From: Coptis chinensis
Taxonomy: Eukaryota; Streptophyta; Magnoliopsida; Ranunculales; Ranunculaceae
Direction: 5' to 3'
Assembly (NCBI GenBank): GCA_015680905.1
Contig: CM027377.1
Span: forward strand, 5,852,501-5,916,500
DNA: 64,000 nucleotides
The notes beneath the pieces were generated by a model. The model saw nothing but the letters and a program-made list of their open reading frames with translations, did no database searches and was not told the origin of the DNA. This document shows positions 51,679-62,091 of this stretch, piece by piece (position 1 is the stretch's first letter; each line of letters opens with the position of its first letter). The translations under genes and the position numbers were made by a program.

Positions 51679-52335
51679 CACAACATTATCACTTGCTGAC
51701 ATCTTGAATTCTTAACCCCTCTCAACACGAAAACTGTGATTATATCTTGTTGTTGCCAATCATATAAAACAAAGATAATAAACGGATAATATGGTGGCTC
51801 AGCACCAAGTCAATAACAGATCTGAAATGAAGTAACAAGTATTGAAAATTTGACACACATTACTAACTCTGGCAGTTATCGGCTAATATAATAAAAGCTT
51901 TTCCCTACAACACCTCCATACATTAGAACCGAAAAAATGAAACTGATACTGATTTTGGATTTCCTGGTGAAAGAAATTACAGTATATTTATCCAGCAAGG
52001 AAAAAAGAAGAAAACTATAGTTTCTACTACAAACATACAGCAGTTATAAGTACCTGGTTTCAGTATACTACAAAGAAACAAAAAAGCAATATCTCTAAAT
52101 CCCCAATGAGAGAAAAGATGACAAACAAAATTTATCTAGTTCTCAACTTTGAAGACAAGAAAAAATAAACGATGGTAATTTTTACTGTTAAGTTTCTGTC
52201 TAATGTCTAGTGAATACCGTGACAAGAATACTTTTTTTTTTTTTTTTTCATTTGAAGAAATTCTTTTACTTCTAAGAAAATATGACCAATGATTATTGTT
52301 TGTGTATAAACCCATATACATAAAAGTGAATCCAA
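51679..52335. other. 3' flank of the DUF3353 gene
   Basis: AT-rich, no frame of interest. It probably contains the 3' UTR of the minus-strand gene that ends at 52336. Confidence 0.45.
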
Positions 52336-52617
52336 TCACTTGAGGAAGGTACACGAAAGAAATAAGAACACATAGGCTACCAGTGACGTAAGGAGCTCAA
52401 GTGTCCAAGTTGGTTGCAGCAGTACCGATGGAACCATTGGAACTAGGAATGAACCGCATATCCAGCCAATGACTAGTGCTCCAAATCTGTCATCAAGTCG
52501 ATACATATAACACATAATTATAAGTTTTCCAAATAGTTTCGTAATTATTTTGGTAGTTCACTACTTGATTGATCTTCTAATAAAGACATACCCAAGAATG
52601 GATGCTCTAGCTAAACT

Positions 52618-53550
52618 CTTGGGGGCTATTTGTCTTTTTGGGTTAAGTTATAAGAGGGTCTTATAAGACCATGTGTTATAAGAGGGTCTTATAAGATGGT
52701 TTTATAAAGTGGTTTGTTTTTTATTTTAAGTTCTTCTTATAAGCATTTGTAAAAATAGAAAAAACAAATACATGACATCTTAATGATCTTATAGATGTTT
52801 ATTTGACAAATATAACCCTACTTTACATCGCATTTAACTTGAATATATTAATTTGAAACAAACGTATAGTTTGATTTTCGATTTCAAATCAATTTTAATA
52901 ATTAGAATATCGATTTTAGAAAACTACTTTAATTAGTGGTGGTGGTGGTAGTGGTCTTAATAGCACGGTGGTGGTGGTAGTGGAGGTGATGATATTGGTT
53001 TTAATAGTACGGTGATGGTGGTAGTAGTAGAAGTGGTGGATATCTTAATAGCACGGTGATGGTGATGGTGATAGTCTTAATATTACGGTGATAGTGGTAG
53101 TAGAGGTGATGATATTGGTCTTAATAGTACGGTGATAGTGATGGTGGTGGTGGTGATAGTCTTAATAGTACGGTGGTAGTGGTGATAGAGGTAATGATGG
53201 TGGTGGTGATGGTGGTGGTGGTAGTGACATCAGTGGTGGTGGTAGTGGTAGTCGGTGGTGGTTAGAGTAATGGAGTTATTTGGAAAATAAGATAATGAAA
53301 AGGGAAGAAGAGAGAAATGAGGCTAAGGGTATATGGACGGAGGTGTTTGTGTCATTTTTCAAGTTATAAGACTTATAGAATTGAAGTAGATCCAATTTTG
53401 GTACTTATAGAATTGGAGTATCTTATAAGACATTTCTAGTAAAATGCCTATTATAAGAGTAAAAAAACAAACTAAAAAAATATCCAAAATCACTTGGCCA
53501 CATAAGACCTTGAGGTTTTATAAGAGGCAAGGGGCCATTTGTTTGATACA
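52618..53550. mobile_element. ~0.93-kb insertion inside a DUF3353 exon
   Basis: Lies between coding bases for ACIYF (ending 53551) and SLARA (from 52617). It begins GGGGGCTATTTGTCTTTTTG at 52621 and ends near ggggccatttgtttgata (53531-53548), a direct rather than inverted similarity. It contains repeated ttataagagggtcttataag motifs and a GGT/GAT minisatellite. No transposase. Type of element unknown. Confidence 0.6.
52933..53270. repeat. Trinucleotide-rich minisatellite (GGT/GAT/AGT)
   Basis: Units of about 50-60 bp built of ggtggtggtagtgg and cttaatagtacggtgatgg, repeated five or more times. Confidence 0.9.
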
Positions 53551-55019
53551 AAAGTAAATACACGCTGCCAATGAGATTGCCACCTGCACAAGTAACCCAG
53601 CAATTTATACAGAAGCCTAGTTAGTGACAAACACAAGCAAAAATATAATGTCTCAATTTCAACCAAGGCTCTCAGTGCTTAAAATGAAAAGCCAGGACAG
53701 GTTGTTAACGAAGGTACAATAGTAATATTGTTAGGAATATACAACTTAATTGTACTTACTCTTTACCAATTACCAAACTATACAAACCTTTTGTCTTGTA
53801 AGGGTCTTGTACTTCTTAATTAAATCCGAGCCTAGTGTAGATACACTATGTCCTTAAGACAGATTTTCCCCCTCACGGTGCTTGAAGGTTGATAGGAAAC
53901 TATCTCCCAAGATAGAACGGATTTCCTTCTATAGAAAGCTAGCACTTCAATTCTATAGACTCAGCGAACACAACATAGTATTTGACTAAGAACGAGGGAG
54001 AAGAGAAAATCGAAACTCAGTGTGATCTCGGTGTCCTTTTCTCTCCAAATTCATCCACTATTTATAGGTGAGTGGTGCCTTTTCAAACAACACGGTGACT
54101 CTTGGGAAAAGTAAGCAACTCTTTGAAAAGTCACATGTTTCGAAAGGACACACCATTTTAAGGATATATAGCACTATTTCAACGGTGCCTATTTCGAAAG
54201 TTGCAGCCTTTTCGGCATGATGACCGTTTTCAAACCAAAGGCACATTTCGAAGGTCGCGACCTTTTCGCATAATGCAATCGTTTCAAACAAATGCATCAT
54301 TTTGAAAAGGTTTTTCTCACATTACGTATTGTTTCAAGAAAAACCCATTTCATCTTAAGTGGGGTAACTTGAGAGACAAACTACTCATTCATATTTAAAT
54401 GGATTTGAGCAAATCATTTTTCTAACAATCCCCACATGAATGAAAATTTGGCTTCTTCTATCATAAACATCGGATTTCGTTCTTTTACAAATGAAAAGAT
54501 ACCGCGATCGTCAAGTAGCATGGGAGGCATTGAACTTGCCTTAGTGAAAGACGATCGGATTTAATTGGACGATCGGAGGACTTCAATTAATGTCCTTGAA
54601 CTGTCACCGTTTGTATAAAACCTAGACAATCATCTTTCACGCCAGCATCGCCTCGAATCTTGTTGGTTCTCACGTTTGTGTTCATTTTGGCCTTGAACAC
54701 TTCTTGGTTTCGAGATAGTGCTTTTGAGACATTTGTCTTTAAAATTCTCATAGAAGCCGCCCCACTTCGCACTAACATAGGTGATTTCTATAAAGAGTAT
54801 CCCGCAATACTCCACTTGGATAACATAACTTTCCAAGATATAGTAAATCATTAAAAGCTTGACTTATCCCGGTTCTCATGGCCGGATATGCACCGCATCT
54901 TATATAGGAATGGGTTAGAGTATAATATTACTCCCAGTGCTAATCGAGTCACAAACATAATTGGTTGGCCCATTGAACCTAGATCTTGGGATCTCCAAAT
55001 AACTAGGTTGGTTTTTCCA

Positions 55020-55410
55020 TTATGATGACTCTTGGTTGATTATCTCAAAAGCTTTAAGCCTATTCCTCTTGATAATCTTTCTACTTGCTCTCTTGTTAAA
55101 CCTTTTGTAGCGGATCCGCAATGTTATCTTTGACCTTACATAGTCGATTGAGATAACTCCATTTGAGAGCAATTGTCTAGCGGTATTATGTCTACGACGA
55201 TATGTCGAGACTTCCGTTATACATGCTACTGCGGCTCTACCAATAGCAGATTGGCCGTCATCGATTGTATACACACTTCATACGAGTTTAGCCCTGGTTT
55301 GGAATATCCTCTAAGAAATTTCGAAGTCATTCAGCTTCTTCTCCAGCTTTGTCCAACGCTATGAATTCTGATTCCATAGTGGACCTTACTATGCACGTTT
55401 GCTTTGAGGA
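55020..55410 (-). pseudogene. Ty1/copia RNase H remnant
   Basis: From about 55380 leftward: [18 protein letters not shown], a stop where Trp is expected, LRNFLEDIPNQG, then IDDGQSAIGRAA and RQLLSNGVISIDYVRSK. Gene order and motifs are of copia RNase H. Confidence 0.85.
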
Positions 55411-55781
55411 TTTCCAAGAAATTTATGCATCTCTCCTAGAGTAAAACACCACATTTGATGTCTTTTGAGTAATGTTTCAACAAATTTCCAATTTTGAATT
55501 AATTAATTCAAGAAGATACATAATCCCCCACATTTTTCCAATTTCTCATGACAAAGTCAATAAATTGGAAAACCATGTAGATATATGTTTTTCAAGTGAG
55601 GCTTCTTCTTAAAGAATGTCACATATCATTCATATAGTGTCGAAAACACTTCTAAGACCTCAATTTTGCTGACAAGTATGTTTATAAAACAATATCTTAA
55701 GCAATCTTCTTTATTGACACTCTGTGGCGCAATAGTAAAACACATATATCTTACAAATAATACAATATTTTTAGAACCCTT

Positions 55782-55982
55782 TTAGCACCCTCCATTCCTA
55801 ACATCTGGAATGAAGCAAGGATTCTCGGAATCTTGGAGCATAATTCCCCCCAAGTGTGGCATTACCACCACCTTGTTTGCTTTCAAGAAGTCCATTCCAA
55901 GAATGACTTGAAAATGGTCTAAGCGAGCTACCATCAGGTCCACCTTTCCTCGCCGGTTGTGCATCTTAATGTCAACTTCCAA
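55782..55982 (-). pseudogene. Ty3/gypsy-like aspartic protease remnant
   Basis: Reads DHFQVILGMDFLKANKVVV and a following PCFIPDV, matching the C-terminal half of RVP_2-type proteases of gypsy elements (ILGMDFL block). It sits inside an element whose other remnant is copia-type. Confidence 0.7.
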
Positions 55983-58366
55983 AGTTTAGTCCTTTCACCC
56001 GGTTCGGCTTCTTGGTTCAAGCCTCTCATGAGCCTGTGACATTCTCGCTAGTTTCAATCCAATAGCCTCAGATACATACTTTCGAGATTAATGTAATGAG
56101 TTGAACCAGAGATCTACCATTGCTAGTATACACCAGAAGTTATTGAGTTCCACTTCTACTTAACATAAGGTCGCCATCGGGGACCAAAATGTTCATACCA
56201 TTCAACGAACTAGTAGGTCTAGCAAATGAAATAGGAACAACATGAATAGGAGAACACGGTGGTGTTGTCATTTCTACTCTAAAATAGAAACACACCTTCA
56301 TTATTTCCTTAAACCAAAAAGAAAAGAAAAAAACAAAACAAATTCGTTAGGTAAAGAAGAAGAAGAAAAAATCGTCTTAAGTTGTTAGGAATATACAACT
56401 TAATTGTACTTACTCTTTACCAATTACCAAACTATACAAACCTTTTGTCTTGTAAGGGTCTTGTACTTTTAATTAAATCCGAGCCTAGTGTAGATACACT
56501 ATGTCCTTAAGACAGATTTTCCCCTCACTCACGGTGCTTGAAGGTTGATAGGAAACTATCTCCCAAGATAGAACGGATTTCCTTCTATGAAAGCTAGCAC
56601 TTCAATTCTATAGACTCAAATGAACACAACATAGTATTTGACTAAGAACGAGGAGAAGAGAGAAAATCGAACTCGTGTGATCCGGTGTCCTTTTCTCTCC
56701 AAATTCATCCACTATTTATAGGTGAGTGGTGCCTTTTTCGAAACAACACAGTGACTCTTGGGAAAAGTAAGCAACTCTTTGAAAAGTCACATGTTTCGAA
56801 AGGACACACCATTTCGGCATATAGCACTATTTCGAACCAAGGCCTATTTCGAAAGGTTGCACCTTTTTCGGCATGATGCGATTTGTTTCAAACCAAAGGC
56901 ACATTTCGAAAAGGTCGCGACCTTTTCGATAATGCTTATTTATTTCAAACAAATGCATCATTTTGAAAAGGTTTTTCTCACATTACGTATTGTTTCAAGA
57001 AAAAACCCATTTCATCTTAAGTGGGATAACTTGAGAGACAAACTACTCATTCATATTTAAATGGATTTGAGCAAATCATTTTTCTAACAAATATCTCCTA
57101 GAACAATGAGAGATCTATGTACCATTACATGTGAGGCAACGGCTCAACAGGAAAAACAAAAGCATGAGTCCTGTATTTATTTCAATTTGAAATATTTTAT
57201 CAGTACCATTTAACTGTCCAATCTGTCCAATCTGTTTCCATTTAACTGTACAGCGTGCAAACGATGTACTCGAGACTAGATGATTTTCTAGACAGGGTCC
57301 TTTTGGAGTTTGGCACTTAAGTTCGATGATAATAGATGCCCTTGTGTGGAACATAGTAATAGTAATTTCGAACATAATAGGATGGAAATCAGTTGAATGC
57401 AACGATAATTAGAAAAAACCACTTTTTCAAGTACATCTTGGATAAACGTTTTTTAAGAACATTCAACTCAGAGCTAAACTACTGCAGGTGTGCAATTTAT
57501 GCTCATTTGTCTATAATTCAACTCAAACACTCGAGAATTCATGATACTCCAGCCTCCCATGAATGCAAAGAGAAATAACCTTCTCATGATTATTACAGGT
57601 GGTGGAAGTTCTACAAAATCAAGTAAGGTTTTCACCCAAGATGGGGACTCCTCTACTCTCTTTTTCAACCTAGTTTTCAAGTTGAACTTTGTTTTCTTCC
57701 GTTCTTTGTAGCTGTTTATTAAAATTTTCTCGAAAGCACCTTCAATAGACTCTTCACTTCTTTCATGTCCCGCATATTGTTGCAAAAGAAAATTGCGTGA
57801 ACTCCAGATTTCATCTTCAGAAGCATCTTTGCCTATTCCAAGACGCTTATATGGATCCCACACTTTCGTCCGTTGAAATTTTGGAAGGTTCCCTGCAGAG
57901 AAGACCCAGAAAGATAAAAGGCATAGATCTAGGAGAATATTAAAACTATGTGTTTGTGTGTGTGAGTAGTATAGCTGGAAACAAAGCAACTTCAAGCCTT
58001 CACAAACAGTAAGGAAGATAAAGGACAATTGCTAAAAATGATATTACTAATTTACTATACATAGTACAGTAAAGCCATCTGCGTGATAACGTAAAAGTGG
58101 TTCTGGGAAAAAAAAGTGTGCTGTCTGCATGGCATGATGATTGATGAGTTTATACAGGACACACTTTCAAATGAATAGTTATGGGATATAAATTTGAAAT
58201 ATTCTAGAGTCTAGGTGCCAAAGCAGCAATAGTGCGGTTAGCCATCAAAACTTGGGTTTGCATTGTGAATACTTCCTACCACAGGAAAAAAGAAGAATAA
58301 ACAGTCCTTCTAAATTGTGTCATTACGATGGTACTGCAAAAAAAGAATATTGAGTAAGAAATTACC

Positions 58367-58717
58367 AACATTTCCAGCATCGGTTACAAAAAAGAGGAGG
58401 CAAGGCAATAATTTAATGTAACACGCCAGGAACAAGGAAGAGGAGTAGGGGAATAGGAGCTGGGCCGCTGCTGGACTATTTTAAAGTAATAACCAAAAGA
58501 GCTGTTAATATACAAATTACGCGCACACGGACAGTCTATGACGCTAACACGCTATGCGTATATGAGCTGTTACATACTTGCATATCGTTCTTCCTTTTTT
58601 TTATTACATTTTACATTTAAAGACATAGAATGACAAATTGACAAGTAGTCAATTAGAATTTAGACATGAGTGGCGGGGTCTCAATTTTCTATACATCAAA
58701 TTACAGTGATTTACGTA
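58367..58717. other. Upstream of DUF3353 exon; nothing certain
   Basis: An open minus-strand stretch PAAAQLLFPYSSSLFLACYI from about 58474 to the donor at 58366 could be transit-peptide sequence but has no ATG in frame and meets a TAA at 58483-58481. Confidence 0.35.
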
Positions 58718-58870
58718 TGGGTTAACTAATTAGGATTTCCCCCCACTAGATGGGAAATTAGGGTCTTCCCTCTAAATACACACAAAAAAAAGTCAAATTG
58801 GATTGACCGAATTTTTTTTATCTAGGGAATAATTGTCTCATCTAGTAGGGAGGTAACACTAGTTCACCCT
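58718..58870. repeat. MITE, 153 bp, copy B
   Basis: Ends gggttaactaattagga and taacactagttcaccct; core aaatacacacaaaaaaaa and atctagtaggg as in copy A at 9118-9268, about 50 kb away. Confidence 0.65.
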
Positions 58871-59384
58871 ATTCTTTACATATTGAAAGAAAAACAAGTA
58901 AGCACATGTTTTCATGGATTGAAGAATGGAAGTTCTCCAAGGAAAAATGCACTTTAGAGTTTAGGTAAGACTTTCAGGTATCCATGGAAGGACAGATAGA
59001 TATTATTCTCATTTGTTTTGTATTTTGTATTTTGATGGAAGGCTGTCTGGAATTACAAGTTAGCAATAAGATAACATCAAAGAGAGCTTCTTTTCGCAAT
59101 TTTCAATTATAGTACGTACTAAAACCATTGTCAGCTAGTTTATTCAAAAGAATATATATATAGTAAAGGGAATAATAGAACCAATGACTTTACATAGCTC
59201 CAACAGATCGAGTAACAGATTTAAACCACTTCAGACAATTTGACAGAATTACAATACCATAACGAACAAGATGAATCATTATACATTACAGACACTAGCC
59301 ATCTGGGCATGCTCGATGAGCGTGAATTGGACCTTCAGTCGCACACAAAGATTTTGCATATACTCGTATCCTTTTTTTTTTTTA

Positions 59385-59612
59385 AAAGAACATTGTGTAG
59401 AATATCTTGTACAGAAGTCTCGTTCGACATATAATTAGAAGTTGTAAAAAACTAATGCCAAAAGTAGGCGGTGGGTTCTGTATATTTTTTTTTAGCAGAT
59501 TAGAATATTATGTAGAACACTATATACAGAAGTCTTGATCAACATACAGATAGAAGTTGCAAAAAAACTACAACCAAAAGTAATAGGAGGTAGGTTATGT
59601 ATACTTTTTAAT
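59385..59612. repeat. ~115-bp tandem duplication, two diverged units
   Basis: Units share gaacatt/gtagaa, tacagaagtc, caacata/cgacata, agaagttg, aaaaaacta and ggttctgtata/ggttatgtata blocks. Confidence 0.8.
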
Positions 59613-59775
59613 ATCCTATATATATATAACTCTTTAGGTATGCAGTAGTAGGCTCCTGCCTGAATGGCGCCATTTGTGTACCTGTTATAGACGCATTCAT
59701 AGAACTTTTAGTAAACGTCGGAAAAAAGATTACATATGAAGCAAATACTTGAATAGAACATCATACTTACCACTC

Positions 59776-59945
59776 TTACATTGCAAAGATGGTGCAAAAA
59801 TCGTCCTTAGAAAACCATGAATCATCCAGAAAATGCTCCGTCCCTTTTCCCTGCCCATTTGTGCTTGTATGATCATTTTGAAGCCCAAACTTCAGCTGGT
59901 GGTAGACGACTTTAACAATCTGCAACCATAGACATGCACAGAGAA
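59776..59945 (-). other. Unassigned exon-like segment near the helicase fragment
   Basis: After an acceptor TTGCAG at about 59921 the minus strand is open: IVKVVYHQLKFGLQNDHTST to DDFCTIFAM and a stop at 59776. Family unknown; it might be the 3' end of a transcript carrying the helicase fragment. Confidence 0.3.
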
Positions 59946-60239
59946 ACAAAAAGGTATCTAACAGGTTGTTGGAGAACAACAGCTGTATCTTGACAACCAA
60001 GAACGAAAAGTCCTTTGCTTAAGTCATTTACACATTGCTTCTAAAACTGCTCTATTAAAAAGAATATTTTTAATTCTCATGACAGGAACTTTCGACATAA
60101 TATAGCACTCGATACTATTACATTTGTGAAAAGAACACATGATATTAAATAAGGGTTATCTTCAGAATAATTTACTTTTATTAGAGAAATAAGATGACCA
60201 AAGTAAGTACAGAACTTACAGTGAGGTGAGATCGGACTT

Positions 60240-61030
60240 ATGGAGAGTGTGCCGGAATACAATTGCACATTACATGATTGGAGAACGTCTTTGTAGATAA
60301 CATTTGTTGTAAATGTACCCTCGAAACCACTTAAGACTCCTTTTTTGACCAACAATTTGGTTGTGCTCCTAGACACTCCTCGTGACAATGCAACATTGAG
60401 TTGACCGTGCTCGAACACATGATCTGGTAAATAGGTTCCCACATGAGGCAGTGTTTGTCCTTGGGATTTGTGCACCGTTAAGGCGAATCCCAAACGTATG
60501 GGGAACTGTTTTCTTGTGAAGTCGAACGGAAGTTTGAGATCTACTAACGGTTTCATTGGAATTCGATGAAGAAAAGCTGGTTTGCCAGGATGACTTCCAC
60601 TTAGAATTTCAGCATAGATAACATTTCTTCGGAATCCCCGACAGAGAAGTTTGGTCCCATTACAGAGCCCATTAACTGGGTCGAGATTTCTGAGAAGTAG
60701 AATTGGAGCTCCCAGTTTTAGTGTCAGTTTGTGTGGGGCTAAACTACCTGTAGATATGGAGTTTAAGAATTCCTGCTCATATAGATGCCTAGGGTCATTC
60801 TCAACCGAGTCGAATGAATAGAATATTCTATCCTCACCCGGGAACATTTGAATGACTATATCGTTAAGCTGATCAACATACTCATTTGTTAGAGTTAGTA
60901 AAGCCCTATGAGCTATGTAGTTTTTATCTTGAGCATTTTCTGGTAGGGTAGGGAAAACAGAAGATATCAAGCGGAGCAGCGAATGCTCATTCTCCCACGG
61001 AACAATTATGTCATCTGGAATTTTGAACAT
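60240..61030 (-). pseudogene. PIF1-like helicase C-terminus (Helitron Rep/Hel fragment)
   Basis: Encodes the end of a Helitron-type PIF1 helicase: IPDDIIVPWE, LTNEYVDQLNDIVIQMFPG, LKLGAPILLLRNLDPVNGLCNGT, the motif V/VI region GFALTVHKSQGQTLPHVG and LNVALSRGVS, ending near YKDVLQ at about 60270. The Walker A and B motifs and all Rep domain are missing upstream, where the homology stops abruptly at 61030. The preserved part has no stops over about 250 codons. It is a truncated element piece, not an autonomous Helitron; 5' TC and 3' CTRR-hairpin ends were not found. Confidence 0.88.
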
Positions 61031-61044
61031 ATCGTCAAGTATGC

Positions 61045-61294
61045 AAATAACAGTTTGGTGGATGTGAACAGGCGTGGTGGTGGTGCTAGAGGCGGCGGTG
61101 GTAGAGGTAGTGTTGGTGGCAAGCCATATAATGGTGGAGGCTCCCCTAAAATAGCAAGACCCTCTCCTATCATCCCATTATATGCAGCTGGTAATGCAGG
61201 CCGACATAAGAACTCTGCTATCCATTATCACAGCAAAGTTGGCCTTACAGCACCAAGCCTCGCCATCTTAGCTTTTCTTGTTATTCTACTGTAA
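61045..61294 (+). pseudogene. 3' end of a glycine-rich secreted/GPI-type protein gene
   Basis: Plus-strand frame RRGGGARGGGGRGSVGGKPY, then PIIPLYAAGNAGRHK and a hydrophobic tail APSLAILAFLVILL with a TAA at 61292. Glycine-rich body, PLYAAG motif and hydrophobic C-terminus are typical of small plant glycine-rich surface proteins. No signal peptide or start lies upstream; the homology begins where the opposite-strand helicase fragment starts. Probably a fragment, or the last exon of a gene whose first exon was displaced. Confidence 0.55.
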
Positions 61295-61410
61295 ATAGTA
61301 TTTTAGGATCACTTAATTATTTTACCATCTTTTCCAAAAGAAAGTTCTTTGCAATTTTCAATTGTATCATAGTATTAGATACACATTGTGGCTTGAATTC
61401 ACAAACTAAG

Positions 61411-62040
61411 TGTTGGGGTTTAATACCAATACCAATCGATTCCCCACTACACAGATAATTTGTATTTGAACAATAACCACTCCAATCAACAATCTAAATA
61501 TTCCCTACAACCAAACTAACATGCCCAACTCGCTAAACAACTATTAACAACAGATAATAATGTAAAGCAAAATTAAACGCATACCACAATACAAAAATAT
61601 ACCGTGGTTCGGCCAATGATGCCTACTTCCACAAGAACTAGTCTTTTTATAAAGTGGGAAGGAAGATTACAATATCTCCTTTTAGTCTCTCACCTTACTA
61701 GATCACTCTTATCTCTTTACAGGGTTGTCTCTCTGTAAAGGTTATCTCTCAATCTTAATAGCTTTGAAGATTGGGTTTTCTCTGACTTTTGTGTTGTCTC
61801 TTGTGTGTTAGGTTTTGCCAAAAACCAACATATGATGCAAAACTCGCGGATCCGCAAAAATAGAATCTTGCCAAAATTAGGCATGGGCGCGGGTCGTACT
61901 TCAGATTTGGCTGTGGAGGGCGCGGGGCGTGCTCTTGCCTTAGACGATGTCCAGGCGCTTGAGCACGGGGCGTGCTCTTGCTTTTCCACACAAGCTGAAC
62001 TGATTTCTCTCCTCTCCTCATGTGAGGGAAAACTCCAACA
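61411..62040 (-). repeat. 3' LTR, 630 bp
   Basis: Plus-strand ends TGTTGGGGTTTAATACC and GAAAACTCCAACA. The outer 5 bp are CTAAG; the matching duplication is outside the window. It differs in length and sequence from the LTR at 2088-2299. Confidence 0.85.
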
Positions 62041-62091
62041 ATCTCCCCCTCCCGAACAGTGAGGGGGGCTACCTCCATGCAATTTCCAAAT

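Larger units (their letters stand above)
53729..57089 (-). mobile_element. LTR retrotransposon, 3361 bp, non-autonomous, in DUF3353 intron
   Basis: LTRs at 53729-54427 (699 bp) and 56383-57089 (707 bp) both begin TGTTAGGAATATACAAC and end TTTCTAACA. The 5-bp duplication AATAT is exact (53724-53728 and 57090-57094). A purine tract (minus strand CATGTGGGGATT) sits against the left LTR, giving minus orientation. The 1955-bp interior holds only remnants: copia-type RNase H ([47 protein letters not shown]) with stops, and a Ty3-like protease piece. The two LTRs differ by many small changes, so the insertion is not recent. Confidence 0.93.
52336..58366 (-). pseudogene. DUF3353 / CPP1-family plastid membrane protein (At2g20920-like), twice interrupted
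   Basis: Central exon from 57892 leftward to about 57535 reads [20 protein letters not shown], then [20 protein letters not shown], a Lys-rich stretch, FVELPPP and [15 protein letters not shown]. Next exon starts at 53583 (VAISLAACIYF), is interrupted, and resumes at about 52617 (SLARASILG) with donor at 52592. The last exon (52486-52336) reads [19 protein letters not shown] to FLSCTFLK. These match the J-like N-part and transmembrane C-part of At2g20920-type DUF3353 proteins. An upstream donor at 58366 could mark the first coding exon, but no ATG was found there. The LTR element 53729-57089 lies in an intron; a 0.93-kb insertion splits the third exon. About eight residues after MNS (usually AEGGPAFQ) were not located. 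Function may be lost. Confidence 0.8.

Noticed and set aside
54615..54854. Frames inside the LTR element interior (both strands)
   Set aside because: No recognisable retroelement domain; probably decayed sequence between the LTR and the RNase H remnant.
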